NCBI RefSeq assembly: GCF_003063265.1 | Contig: NZ_NERU01000006.1 | Coordinates: 140,235-204,234, forward strand | Source of the DNA: Limnohabitans sp. WS1 | GTDB taxonomy: Bacteria > Pseudomonadota > Gammaproteobacteria > Burkholderiales > Burkholderiaceae_C | Direction: 5' to 3' | DNA: 64,000 nucleotides | In this document: positions 44,343 to 53,276 of the stretch, piece after piece | Layout of the letters: every line of letters begins with the position of its first letter | How positions within the stretch are numbered: position 1 is the first letter of the stretch | Made by a program: the position numbers and the translations under genes | Notes under the pieces: model-generated | The model's input: only the letters and a program-made list of their open reading frames with translations | Told to the model about the DNA's origin: nothing | Databases searched by the model: none

Positions 44343-45491
44343 ATGGAAAAACTAAAAATTGTTTCGGTGGTGGGCACCCGGCCGGAAATAATTCGCCTTT
44401 CAAGGGTGCTGGCGGCGCTGGACGCGCATTGCGACCACGTATTGGTGCACACCGGGCAAAACTACGATTACGAGCTGAATCAGGTATTTTTTGACGACCT
44501 GGGGGTGCGCAAGCCAGATTACTTTTTGAACAGCGCCGAGGGCAGCAGCGGCGCGGCCCACACCATTGGCAACCTGATCATTGCGGTGGACAAGGTGCTG
44601 GCCGAGGTGCTGCCCGAGGCCATGCTGGTGCTGGGCGACACCAACAGTTGCCTGGCGGTGATACCGGCCAAGCGCCGCAAGATTCCAATCTTTCACATGG
44701 AGGCGGGCAACCGCTGCTTTGACCAGCGCGTGCCCGAGGAAACCAACCGCCGCATCGTGGACCACACGGCAGACGTCAATCTGACCTACAGCACCATTGC
44801 CCGTGACTACCTGCTGCGCGAAGGCTTGCCGCCAAATTTAGTGATCAAAACCGGTAGCCCAATGTTTGAGGTGTTGACGCATTACCGCCCGAGCATTGAG
44901 GCGTCTGACGTGTTGGCGCGCTTGGGACTAGTGGCTGGCGGCTATTTTGTGGTGAGCGCGCACCGTGAGGAAAACATCGAGTCGCCGCAGTCGTTTGCCA
45001 AACTGGTGGCGGTGCTGAACGCCGTGGCGCAAGACCACGGGCTGCCAGTGATTGTGTCCACCCATCCGCGCACGCAAAAGCGCATCGACGTCACTGGCGC
45101 GCAGTTTCACCCGCTGGTACGCCTGCTGAAGCCACTGGGGTTTTTTGATTACGTGAAGCTGCAGCTTTCGGCGCGGGCGTCTTTGTCAGACAGCGGCACG
45201 ATCAACGAGGAGTCGTCCATTCTGAATTTTCCGGCGCTGAACCTGCGCGAGGCGCACGAGCGCCCCGAGGGCATGGAGGAGGCGGCCGTGATGATGGTGG
45301 GGCTGGAGGTGGCGCGCGTGCGCCAGGGGTTGGCGATTCTGGCCACGCAGCCGCGTGGTGCAGATCGCACCGACCCACATGGCATTCGGCCGGTGGCCGA
45401 CTACAGCATGCCCAATGTGTCAGACAAGGTGCTGCGCATTATTCATAGCTACACCGATTACGTGAATCGGGTTGTCTGGAAAAAGTACTGA
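44343..45491 (+). CDS. capG: UDP-GlcNAc 2-epimerase-family CapG/WbjD
   Basis: A 382-residue GT-B-fold non-hydrolysing epimerase. VVGTRPEIIRLSRVLAAL, HTGQNYDYELNQVFF, VLGDTNSCLAVIPAKRRKIPIFHMEAGNRCFDQRVPEE and SDSGTINEESSILNFPALN are the expected segments; the third step inverts C2 to give UDP-L-FucNAc. Context with capE and capF distinguishes it from WecB. It has the Ser-Gly-Thr active site near residue 282. Confidence 0.9.
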   Translation: MEKLKIVSVVGTRPEIIRLSRVLAALDAHCDHVLVHTGQNYDYELNQVFFDDLGVRKPDYFLNSAEGSSGAAHTIGNLIIAVDKVLAEVLPEAMLVLGDTNSCLAVIPAKRRKIPIFHMEAGNRCFDQRVPEETNRRIVDHTADVNLTYSTIARDYLLREGLPPNLVIKTGSPMFEVLTHYRPSIEASDVLARLGLVAGGYFVVSAHREENIESPQSFAKLVAVLNAVAQDHGLPVIVSTHPRTQKRIDVTGAQFHPLVRLLKPLGFFDYVKLQLSARASLSDSGTINEESSILNFPALNLREAHERPEGMEEAAVMMVGLEVARVRQGLAILATQPRGADRTDPHGIRPVADYSMPNVSDKVLRIIHSYTDYVNRVVWKKY

Positions 45492-45495
45492 GCCA

Positions 45496-46716
45496 ATGCG
45501 GATTGCCTTAATAGCGGATACCTTTCCGCCGCTGCGCACGTCTGGCGCAGTGCAACTCAGGGATTTGTCGCGCGAATTTGTTCGGCAAGGGCATGAGTTA
45601 ACGGTGATGTTGCCCACGGCAGGCCTGAAAACGCGCTGGTTGCTGGAAGACTTTGAAGGTGTGCAGGTGCTGCGTTTGCGCGCGCCCAAGACAAAAGACA
45701 TCAACTACGTGCAGCGCACAATCAATGAGTTTTTGATGCCGTTTGCCATGCTGCGCAACTTGCGCCAAAGCCCATTGGCTCAGGAGCGTTGGGATGGCGT
45801 GGTGTGGTACGCCCCAAGCATCTTTTTAGGTCCGATTGCGAACGCATTGAAAAAAGCCAGTGGCTGCAAGGGCTATCTGATCATTCGCGACATCTTCCCC
45901 GAATGGGCCGCAGACATGGGCCTGATGGGGCGTGGCTTGCCTTACAAGTTTTTTAAGGCGGTTGCAAATTACCAGTATTCGGTGGCGGATGTAATTGGCG
46001 TACAGACACCAGGGAACGAAGCCTATTTTGAGAACTGGCGGCAGCGCGCCGGACGCCAACTTGAGGTGCTGCAAAACTGGCTGGCTGACGCGCCGGGTGC
46101 AGGCTGTTCGATTGATATTGGCAAAACGCCACTGGCTGGATGCAAGGTTTTTGTCTATGCAGGCAATATGGGTGTTGCACAGGGCATGGGTATCCTGCTT
46201 GACCTGGCTGAAAAGCTGCGCCATCGTACCGACGTCGGCTTTTTATTCGTGGGTCGTGGCAGCGACTCCAAGAAGTTGGCTGCAAACGCCCAAGCACGTG
46301 GTCTGCAAAACGTGCTGTTCCAGGACGAAATCCACCCTGACGAAGTTCCTAGCCTGTACGCACAATGCCATATCGGATTGGTAGCCCTGGATCCCCGCCA
46401 CAAGTCCCACAATATCCCTGGCAAGTTTCTGACTTACATGCAAAGCGGCTTGCCTGTGCTGGCCAACATCAATGCAGGTAACGACTTGGCTGGCATCATC
46501 CGCCATGAAAACGTGGGCTGTGTCAGCGAAGACGGCAGCGCAGATACCCTCGCAAAACTCGCCCTTGAGCTAATTGATAGCTTGGGGGTTGATGACGGTT
46601 ACCGAGTACGGTGCATAACCCTGTATTCAAGACTGTTTGCGCCGGAAACAGCAGTTAAGCAGATTGTGGCGGCACTCAACGCCGGGCACCTCAAAACCAG
46701 TCAGACCTTAATTTAG
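45496..46716 (+). CDS. wbuB: Glycosyltransferase WbuB (L-FucNAc transferase-like)
   Basis: A 406-residue GT4 enzyme with MRIALIADTFPPLRTSGAVQLRDLSREFVRQGHELTVML, the standard start of WbuB-type transferases that use UDP-L-FucNAc. Donor site: VFVYAGNMGVAQGMGILLDLAEKL and HIGLVALDPRHKSHNIPGKFLTYMQSGLPVLANI, with the Glu replaced by the family-specific PGKF. The ATG at 45496 is chosen because it lies 4 bases after the capG stop. It uses the sugar made by the three preceding genes. The IS3 element starts 8 bases after its stop. Confidence 0.85.
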   Translation: MRIALIADTFPPLRTSGAVQLRDLSREFVRQGHELTVMLPTAGLKTRWLLEDFEGVQVLRLRAPKTKDINYVQRTINEFLMPFAMLRNLRQSPLAQERWDGVVWYAPSIFLGPIANALKKASGCKGYLIIRDIFPEWAADMGLMGRGLPYKFFKAVANYQYSVADVIGVQTPGNEAYFENWRQRAGRQLEVLQNWLADAPGAGCSIDIGKTPLAGCKVFVYAGNMGVAQGMGILLDLAEKLRHRTDVGFLFVGRGSDSKKLAANAQARGLQNVLFQDEIHPDEVPSLYAQCHIGLVALDPRHKSHNIPGKFLTYMQSGLPVLANINAGNDLAGIIRHENVGCVSEDGSADTLAKLALELIDSLGVDDGYRVRCITLYSRLFAPETAVKQIVAALNAGHLKTSQTLI

Positions 46717-46724
46717 CGGGCATT

Positions 46725-48122
46725 TGAAGTGAACCCCAAAGTCAGGACAAACTTAATGCCAGTTTAAGTTGCACTCCACTTCTCGCAGCTGGACGGCGCT
46801 GCCCCGGTTTTTGCCTTTTGTATTGCAGGCTCAATCTCAATCCTGACTTCCCCGGCCGCAGTCCCGCTGGAGCGCAGCGCAACTGGGAGTCTTTCTTTGC
46901 TCCGGTATTTGTCCACGATCATCGCACCGCCGCCGCTCGAGGTCTTGTGCACCTCCTGTGGGGTTTGATTGCCCAAGGCCTGGTGTGAGCGCTTGGTGTT
47001 GTAAGAGGCAAAGTATTTCGTCAGACCCATCAGCAACTCGACCATCGTGGCGTAGCCGTTGAGGTAGATGTCTTCATGCTTGACGCTCCTCCAAAGCCGC
47101 TCCACAAAGATGTTGTCATATGCCCGGCCCCGGCCGTCCATGCTGATGGCAATGGCCTCGCGTTTCAGAACGTCCGTGAAGGCAACGCTGGTGAATTGGC
47201 TGCCCTGGTCGCTGTTGAATACCTCAGGCTTACCATGCTCACGCAAGGCGTCTTCCGAGCAGTCCACGCAAAAAACGCCGCCTCCGTGCTGTTGCTGATT
47301 CGTCAGCTCAGCACCCGCCTTGAATACCAGTCGATCACAGCCACCAAGTAAGCAAAGCCGCGCGCCAGCCGCACGTAGGTGATGTCCGTGCTCCAGACCT
47401 GATTGGCCCGCACCACGGGCACGCCACGCAGCAAGTAGGGGTAGACCTTGTGCTGCGGGTGCGCCGCGCTTGTGTTCGACCCTGGTGCCATACCGGCCAG
47501 CGACATGGAGCGCATGAAGCGTTGCACCCGCTTGCGGTTGACCCGGTGCCCGCAGCGCTCCAAATACACCACCATCTTGCGGCTGCCGTGAAGGGATGAC
47601 GCGTGTATTCCTCATCAATCAGGCGCTTGAGCAGCTCGTCTGCCTCGACAAACAACACAGCTTTGCGCTTGACGTAGACGGTGGTGCGCGAAACGCCAGC
47701 GAGCAGGAACTGGTGCTTTTGCGTGACATCAGCATGGGCGCTTATCCAAGCATGACGGATCATGGCAGGCTGATTCCGGACTTTTTTGACCCAGTCCAGC
47801 TCCATCTTCAAGCGACCGATCTCACTATAGAGCCGGTCCGGCGCACTCTCGGCAGGTACCGGTTGTGGCCCACGCTTGCCCTCAAAAAGACTTTTGGCCT
47901 GGGCTTGGATCTCGCGCTTACATTGGCCGACCTGAATCGGATGGACTCCTTGCTCTTGGGCGATTTGGTTGATGGTCGTCATCCCACCGAGCGCCTCCAG
48001 CCCCACCTTGGCCTTGAACTCCGGCGGATGAACTCTTCGCTTTATTGATTCAGTCATTGGTAACCCGTTTCTTTAGACAGTGTCCCACTTAAACACCTGT
48101 CACAAATTCGGGGTCCACTTCA
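46725..48122 (-). mobile_element. Degenerate IS3-family element, 1398 bp
   Basis: Ends read TGAAGTGAACCCCAAA on the left and, inward from the right, TGAAGTGGACCCCGAA, the 5'-TG...CA-3' form of the IS3 family. No matching direct repeat flanks it (ATT on the left, CTC on the right). The element is oriented minus and lies 8 bases after wbuB. Confidence 0.85.
46764..48057 (-). pseudogene. IS3-family transposase, frameshifted
   Basis: OrfA (from 48057, MTESIKRRVHPPEFKAKVGLEAL with HTH) runs directly into orfB sequence in the same frame (LKMELDWVKK then AWISAHADVTQKHQFLLAGVSRTTVY), so the usual -1 frameshift junction has been lost. Later the rve integrase domain is split over three frames: a shift at about 47580 (VVYLERCGHRVNRKRVQRF) and one at about 47310 (after VIDWYSRRVLS). 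The DDE residues are still recognisable (STDITYV, FNSDQGSQFTS, DNIFVERLWRSVKHE). No active transposase can be made. Confidence 0.87.
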
Positions 48123-48131
48123 CTCAAAGAC

Positions 48132-48248
48132 ATGGTGCGCAAAAGCCGCGAAGACTGTGCTGCCCTGCGCCGCACCGGTGTGGGTGCATTCAGTGGGCTG
48201 GGGGCTTTAGACTGGAAGAACTTGAGCAAGTTGAAACAGTTTAAATAA
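48132..48248 (+). pseudogene. Remnant C-terminal gene fragment after the IS3 element
   Basis: A 38-codon open frame (MVRKSREDCAALRRTG, then VGAFSGLGALDWKNLSKLKQFK), charged and ending in TAA, directly after the IS right end. It looks like the tail of a gene whose front was lost with the IS insertion. I do not recognise it. The remaining 48249-48503 is an AT-rich spacer before asnB copy 2, with no other feature. Confidence 0.3.
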
Positions 48249-48503
48249 ATTGACTTTAACTGTTTTCGCCATTTTTCTTAATCCTTTTTTATATATCTGG
48301 GTAGATCCCAGTTTTGATGTCAAAGCCGCCCTTGGATGGCTTTGTTGTTTTCTGGTCTTGATATGTTGAAAACATAAAAATTAACTGTACTCTGTATAAA
48401 TTTCGTATTTATCAATTACAAATATAATAAAATTAGGATGATGGGTATTTTAAATGCAGGTCATTTATTTGTAGTTAAAAATACTCATATATCAAGAAAT
48501 CAC

Positions 48504-50366
48504 ATGTGCGCAATTATTGGTATAGGCAATACGGCCCATCAGCCTGATCGACGCTGGTTAGCCCGGGGCCGGGACGCGATGACACATCGCGGACCCGATG
48601 ACGCGGGGGAGTGGTGGTCGGCCGATGGTCGGGTGGGCTTGGCACACAGGCGCTTGTCCATCATCGATCTGTCGCCCCAAGGGCATCAGCCCATGCATTT
48701 GCCCGGGCGAGGTGTGTCCATTGTCTTTAATGGCGAGATCTACAACCACCAGGCCTTAAGAAGTGAGTTGCTGGGCTTGGGTTTCACTTTCCGGTCAAAC
48801 AGCGACACAGAAGTGCTGCTCGCTGCCTATACCGCCTGGGGTGAAGACTGTTTGGCGCGCTTGAACGGCATGTTTGCGTTTGCCATTCACGATGCCTTGC
48901 AACAAAAGTTGTTTTTGGCACGAGACCGTGCCGGTGAAAAGCCCCTGTTTTATCGCCTGGCAAATGGATGCTTGCAATTTGCATCAGAGCTCAAAGGGCT
49001 TCTGGCCAACCCCGCCAACCCCCGTGACATCGATCCCCAAGCCATGGATTGTTATCTGGGCATGGGTTATGTGCCAGGTGATGCTTGTCTGTTGAAGGGG
49101 TACAACAAGCTGCCGCCGGCCCATGCGCTGCGCTTTGATTTGCAAAGTGGCCAGGCGCAGGTCTGGCCTTATTGGCAACTGCCTGACTTGGCCTCTGAAC
49201 ATGGGGCTGTGGATGACGAGGCTCTGTTGGATGAGCTCGAGTCGTTGTTGCAAGAATCCGTTAGCGCCCAAATGACGGCCGATGTGCCTGTGGGCATTTT
49301 GCTGAGCGGCGGGGTGGATTCGAGCCTGGTGACGGCCATGGCGGTTCGGGCATCCAGCCAAGTGCAGACCTTCTCCATTGGTTTTCCGGGCCACGGCAAA
49401 GCGGATGAAACAGAACACGCACGCTTGATTGCCCGCCACTTTGGCACGCGCCACACCGAACTGATGGCCCAAGACGCCAGTGCTGATTTGCTGCCGCGTT
49501 TGGCACGGCAGTTTGACGAGCCGATCATCGATTCATCGATGGTCCCGACTTTTTTGGTGAGCCAGTTGGTTCGCCAAAATTGCACCGTGGCCTTGGGTGG
49601 GGATGGTGGTGATGAGTTGTTTGGTGGTTATCACCATCACAGCCGCATGCTGTGGATGCAACAGAATTTGGGGCGACTGCCGCTTTTTCTTCGCCAAGGC
49701 GTGGCGCGGTCGGCAGAAAAGTTCTTGCCCGTGGGTTTCAAGGGGCGTAACTGGGCGCAGGGTTTAGGCGTTGATCTGGACAAAGACCTGCCCATCATTT
49801 CTTCGTATTTTGATGACCAGTCGCGCTCGCGTTTGTTGCAAAGACGTGCAAATTGGTCCTATGTGGCAGAGTCCGTGCGCAAAGCGAGGACGCCTTTACA
49901 AACCAATCTGTTGCAACGTGCGACCCGGATGGACTTTGCCAACTTCATGGCGGAAGACATTTTGGTCAAGGTGGATCGCGCCAGCATGTTGAGTTCTCTC
50001 GAAGTGCGCTCACCGCTGCTGGATCACCGCATGATCGAGTTTGCCTTTGGCAAAGTGCCGTCGCGGCTGAAAGCAACGCCGACTGAAAAGAAGATCTTGC
50101 TCAAGCGCCTGTGCTCACGCCTCTTGCCCCCAGAGTTTGACCTGCAGCGCAAACAGGGGTTTTCGATTCCCATGAACGTATGGCTCAAAGGCGGCCCATT
50201 TCGGACGCTGTTTGACGATGTATTGCGCGACCCGCAATGCAGCTTCGATGCCCAAACCGTCAACAAGCTGATGCGCGACCAAGACAAAGGCCACTTCAAC
50301 GGCGAACGCCTTTTCGGCCTTGTCATGTTCGAACTGTGGCGTCGCGAATACGGCATATCGTTCTGA
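48504..50366 (+). CDS. asnB: Asparagine synthase (glutamine-hydrolysing), copy 2
   Basis: A 620-residue class II glutamine amidotransferase. An upstream in-frame ATG exists, but 48504 is right because Cys must be residue 2 (MCAIIGIGNT). The glutaminase motif HRGPDDAG is intact, the ATP loop SGGVDSS starts at 268, and the synthetase domain runs to the end (LEVRSPLLDHRMIEFAF, KQGFSIPMNVWLKGGPF). It may amidate a uronic acid or make asparagine. Its 3' end and part of its loop region recur in a deleted copy at 52563, with REPs and a palindrome following both. Confidence 0.9.
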   Translation: MCAIIGIGNTAHQPDRRWLARGRDAMTHRGPDDAGEWWSADGRVGLAHRRLSIIDLSPQGHQPMHLPGRGVSIVFNGEIYNHQALRSELLGLGFTFRSNSDTEVLLAAYTAWGEDCLARLNGMFAFAIHDALQQKLFLARDRAGEKPLFYRLANGCLQFASELKGLLANPANPRDIDPQAMDCYLGMGYVPGDACLLKGYNKLPPAHALRFDLQSGQAQVWPYWQLPDLASEHGAVDDEALLDELESLLQESVSAQMTADVPVGILLSGGVDSSLVTAMAVRASSQVQTFSIGFPGHGKADETEHARLIARHFGTRHTELMAQDASADLLPRLARQFDEPIIDSSMVPTFLVSQLVRQNCTVALGGDGGDELFGGYHHHSRMLWMQQNLGRLPLFLRQGVARSAEKFLPVGFKGRNWAQGLGVDLDKDLPIISSYFDDQSRSRLLQRRANWSYVAESVRKARTPLQTNLLQRATRMDFANFMAEDILVKVDRASMLSSLEVRSPLLDHRMIEFAFGKVPSRLKATPTEKKILLKRLCSRLLPPEFDLQRKQGFSIPMNVWLKGGPFRTLFDDVLRDPQCSFDAQTVNKLMRDQDKGHFNGERLFGLVMFELWRREYGISF

Positions 50367-50381
50367 CGGAGCAGGGGGTTT

Positions 50382-50710
50382 AATTGGGGTCAGATCCCGA
50401 TTGTTTGGTTTGGCTTGTTTGTTTTGCTTTGTAGGAGCGACGCCCTCGTCGCGATAAGCCTCGCAGACCACCACCCATCGCCCCGGGGGCGGGGCTCCTA
50501 CAGGGAGAATCCTCGCAGACCACCACCCATCGCCCCGGGGGCGGGGCTCCTACAGGGAGAATCCTCGCAAACCATCACCCATCGCCCCGGGGGCGGGGCT
50601 CCTACATTTTGTAGGAGCGACGCCCTCGTCGCGATAAGCCTTGCAGACCACTACCCATCGCCCCGGGGGCGGGGCTCATACATTTTGTTTATCGGGGTCA
50701 GATCCCCATT
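50382..50710. repeat. Repeat module 1 (palindrome, REPs, palindrome)
   Basis: GGGGTCAGA palindrome copies at 50382-50402 and 50691-50710 enclose REPs with heads at 50431 and about 50607 plus right halves whose cores start at 50480, 50532 and 50584, 52 bp apart (linker CAGGGAGAATCCTCGCAGAC). The same order recurs at 52914-53108 and, in part, at 54210-54555. The 190 bases after this module, up to the ImmA gene, hold a hairpin and AT-rich DNA. Confidence 0.88.
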
Positions 50711-50723
50711 GTTTTGTTTGTTC

Positions 50724-50744
50724 AAGGAGCCCTTCGGGCTCCTT
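50724..50744 (+). terminator. Candidate intrinsic terminator
   Basis: AAGGAGCCC-TTC-GGGCTCCTT, followed by TGACGTTTTTT. A perfect 9-bp stem with a near T-run. A related, weaker hairpin (GGAGCCTTTGTGCTCC) lies at the equivalent place after the second repeat module, near 53124. Confidence 0.6.
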
Positions 50745-50900
50745 TGACGTTTTTTGGGCCTGTTTTGTTGTGAGATGGGACAACTGTGGTAACAGAGGGG
50801 GCTGGCAAGTTAGTTGATGTTTATTGCAAAATAAATTACGCAAGAATTTATTGCCTTTTGATTTTTGCAAGATAAGATGTTTGTTTAGGAGGTTACTGCC

Positions 50901-52022
50901 ATGCTCGGAAAAATATCGCAAAAGTTGATTGGCCTACGCGTAAAGGCTGCGCGGGAAGCCAAGGGTTGGACCCAGGATCAGCTCACCCAAGGCCTGGGGC
51001 TGAAAGACCGTCAATCGGTCTCAGACATCGAGAATGGCAAGCGTGCCTTGAAACCAGATGAAATGTTGACTCTTTCCGACATTTTGGATCGTGACATTGA
51101 GTTTTTCATTGACCCGTTTGCTGTTGCAGGCGAGGCCCAGTTCTCATGGCGTGCCGCCCCTGAGGTGACTGAGGACAGTCTTGATGGCTTTGAGCTCAAG
51201 GCAGGCCAGTGGATCGGCTTGCTTCGCTGGCTGCGCGAACAGCAGGACAGCCGAGCGAGCGTTCTTAAGCGAGCGTTGCGTCTGTCTGCACAATCTTCCT
51301 TCGAAGATGCACAGAAAAGCGCAGAATGTCTCGTCGGCGAGCTTGATCTTGGTGTGATTCCGGCGGAAAGTTTGATCGACAAAATTGAACGTGAGTTAGA
51401 CATCCCGGTGCTGTTTGTCGATACGGTTGATACCCCTGACGGCCAGTCAATTTCGGGTGCGACCTGTCATCTTGAAGAGATGGGGGTCATCTTGATCAAC
51501 CGCAACGAGAGTGAGGCTCGTCGTTTCTTCGATCTGGCACATGAGCTCTTTCATGCTTTGACTTGGGATGCGATGAAGCCTGAGCACCGAGAATCTAATT
51601 CAGTAGAAGAGCGGAACAAAGGTAAGCGGATTGAACAGTTGGCCAATAGTTTCGCCGCTGCATTGTTGATGCCGCGTGCAACGCTTGATAAGCTCATCAA
51701 GTCCGAGCGGCTCGATGACATTGCGCATCTTTGCGAAATCGCGGCCTTACTTCGTGTCGCGCCTGTCACGCTGGCATGGCGGCTGTTCAACCTCAAACTC
51801 ATTGGTGAAGAAACTCGGCGTAGTCTTTCTCAAGAAAAACACCGACCATCGGTATCAGGTCCTCCAAAGCGATTTTCTCCAACCTTCGTAAAGATGCTTC
51901 ATGAGGCACTTGACAATGGACGGCTGTCGGCCCGCAAAGCGGCCAAAGCAATGGGTCTTGGATTAGGCGGTCTGACTGAGCTATTCGCTGAGTATGACCT
52001 TGCCCCACCCTATGAGCTGTGA
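50901..52022 (+). CDS. XRE-family regulator fused to ImmA/IrrE metalloprotease (putative antitoxin/defence regulator)
   Basis: A 373-residue protein. N-terminal XRE helix-turn-helix at about residues 8-62 (LRVKAAREAKGWTQDQLTQGLGLKDRQSVSDIENGKRAL). The ImmA/IrrE (COG2856) domain carries the zinc motif H214-E-L-F-H218 (FFDLAHELFHALTWD). A C-terminal HTH-like stretch (RKAAKAMGLGLGGLTELF) follows. Such proteins act as repressors or proteolytic regulators of TA and mobile elements. It is 12 bases upstream of a PIN-domain gene and likely pairs with it. AGGAGGT lies well placed before the ATG. The module is bracketed by duplicated repeat modules, so it was probably acquired as a cassette. Confidence 0.85.
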   Translation: MLGKISQKLIGLRVKAAREAKGWTQDQLTQGLGLKDRQSVSDIENGKRALKPDEMLTLSDILDRDIEFFIDPFAVAGEAQFSWRAAPEVTEDSLDGFELKAGQWIGLLRWLREQQDSRASVLKRALRLSAQSSFEDAQKSAECLVGELDLGVIPAESLIDKIERELDIPVLFVDTVDTPDGQSISGATCHLEEMGVILINRNESEARRFFDLAHELFHALTWDAMKPEHRESNSVEERNKGKRIEQLANSFAAALLMPRATLDKLIKSERLDDIAHLCEIAALLRVAPVTLAWRLFNLKLIGEETRRSLSQEKHRPSVSGPPKRFSPTFVKMLHEALDNGRLSARKAAKAMGLGLGGLTELFAEYDLAPPYEL

Positions 52023-52034
52023 GGTGGGAAAAGC

Positions 52035-52556
52035 ATGCAGAAAATCCGAGTTTTTGCGGACACCAATGTCATCCTCGAGTCGTTTCGAACGGGTTGCTGG
52101 GCAGCTATCAGCCACCATTTTTCAATGGAGACAGTAGAAAAGTGCGTTGAAGAAACATTGACCGGCAATCCTGGTGATCCTCGACATGTTGCGGTGCATC
52201 CGGCCGATTTGAACGCAGGGCTTGCCGGGCAGTATTCCGTTAACCGAAAAGATATCGCCTCTCTTGTTTTAAGGCATCCGTCCTGCAGCACACTTGATGA
52301 TGGCGAGCAGCATTTATTTGCATGGCTTGCCGCAAGCAAGCTACTTCCCTCCCAGGTCGTGGTGGTCACAACTGCTGATAAGGCTGCTTTGGTCGCCTCG
52401 CATGATTTGGGGTGGCTCGACTGTATGACCTCGCTGGAGGATTTGGCCCGTAGGTCTGCCATGGGGCGAGCCAATCGTGATGCGCTTGCGTTGCATTACC
52501 GAGATGATTGGTTGTCCAGCATCAGGACCAAGATCAGATTAGGGGTTATGCCATGA
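52035..52556 (+). CDS. PIN-like domain protein, partner of the XRE-ImmA protein
   Basis: A 173-residue protein with D9 in VFADTNVILESF, an acidic pair in METVEKCVEETL (E35/E39), D88/D89/E91 in STLDDGEQHLF and D115 in VVTTADKAAL, the four-acid layout of PIN nucleases. Longer than VapC (about 130), with an extra helix at the end (DALALHYRDDWLSSIRTKIRL). Likely an RNA-cleaving toxin or defence effector controlled by the ImmA protein. It ends 6 bases before the asnB fragment, a sharp junction. Confidence 0.78.
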   Translation: MQKIRVFADTNVILESFRTGCWAAISHHFSMETVEKCVEETLTGNPGDPRHVAVHPADLNAGLAGQYSVNRKDIASLVLRHPSCSTLDDGEQHLFAWLAASKLLPSQVVVVTTADKAALVASHDLGWLDCMTSLEDLARRSAMGRANRDALALHYRDDWLSSIRTKIRLGVMP

Positions 52557-52562
52557 CAAGAT

Positions 52563-52898
52563 ATGGAAGCTGTGCCTGTGGGCATTTTGGTGAGCGGCGG
52601 GGTGGATTTGAGCCTGGTGACGGGCATGGCGGTGCGGGCATCCAGCCAAGTGCAAACCTTCTCCATTTTTGACCTGCAGCGCAAACAGGGGTTTTCGATT
52701 CCCATGAACGTATGGCTCAAAGGCGGCCCATTTGGGACGCTGTTTGACGATGTGTTGCGCGACCCGCAATGCAGCTTCGATGCCCAAACCGTCAACAAGC
52801 TGATGCGCGACCAAGACAAAGGCCACTTCAACGGCGAACGCCTTTTTGGCCTCGTCATGTTCGAGCTCTGGCGTCGCGAATACGGCATATCGTTCTGA
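52563..52898 (+). pseudogene. Internally deleted duplicate of asnB copy 2
   Basis: An in-frame 111-codon fragment that joins the ATP-loop region of asnB (VPVGILVSGGVDLSLVTGM...QVQTFSI; compare about 49282-49378) directly to its last 75 codons (FDLQRKQGFSIPM...YGISF; compare about 50139-50366). About 760 bp are missing. The 3' part differs from copy 2 by only a few bases over about 230. The ATP loop has SGGVDL in place of SGGVDS, so it is not functional. It lies between the PIN gene and the second repeat module. Confidence 0.88.
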
Positions 52899-52913
52899 CG
52901 GAGCAGGGGGGTT

Positions 52914-53108
52914 AATTGGGGTCAGATCCCGATTAATTGTTTGGTTTGCTTTGTAGGAGCGACGCCCTCGTCGCGATGAAGCCTCGCATACCACCACCCA
53001 TCGCCCCGGGGGCGGGGCTCCTACAGGGAGAATCCTTGCACACCACCCATCGCCCCGGGGGCGGGGCTCCTACATTTTGTAGGCGTTAATTGGGGTCAGA
53101 TCACAATT
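52914..53108. repeat. Repeat module 2 (palindrome, REPs, palindrome)
   Basis: GGGGTCAGA palindromes at 52914-52938 and 53088-53108 flank one left REP and two right halves, a shorter version of module 1. The flanks also match: GACGGAGCAGGGGG before, and GTTTTGCTTGTTCATGGAGCC after (module 1 has GTTTTGTTTGTTCAAGGAGCC). The rest up to the TacA promoter holds no gene. Confidence 0.87.
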
Positions 53109-53217
53109 GTTTTGCTTGTTCATGGAGCCTTTGTGCTCCTTGGTCGACTGTGGGGTTGGATGGGTCAACAGGCAGGACAACGATCGTGACAGACGGAGAG
53201 TCTGGGTAATGAAAAAC

Positions 53218-53247
53218 TTGTACTGACGATGTCCGGACATATACAAT
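53218..53247 (+). promoter_or_regulatory. Candidate promoter/operator of the TacA/TacT pair
   Basis: -35 TTGTAC (53218-53223), 18-base spacer, -10 TACAAT (53242-53247). The perfect palindrome ATGTCCGGACAT (53229-53240) lies within the spacer, a typical autoregulatory operator site for a ribbon-helix-helix antitoxin. Confidence 0.5.
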
Positions 53248-53276
53248 CACGGCATGACTAACCTTGAGGTCAAGTG

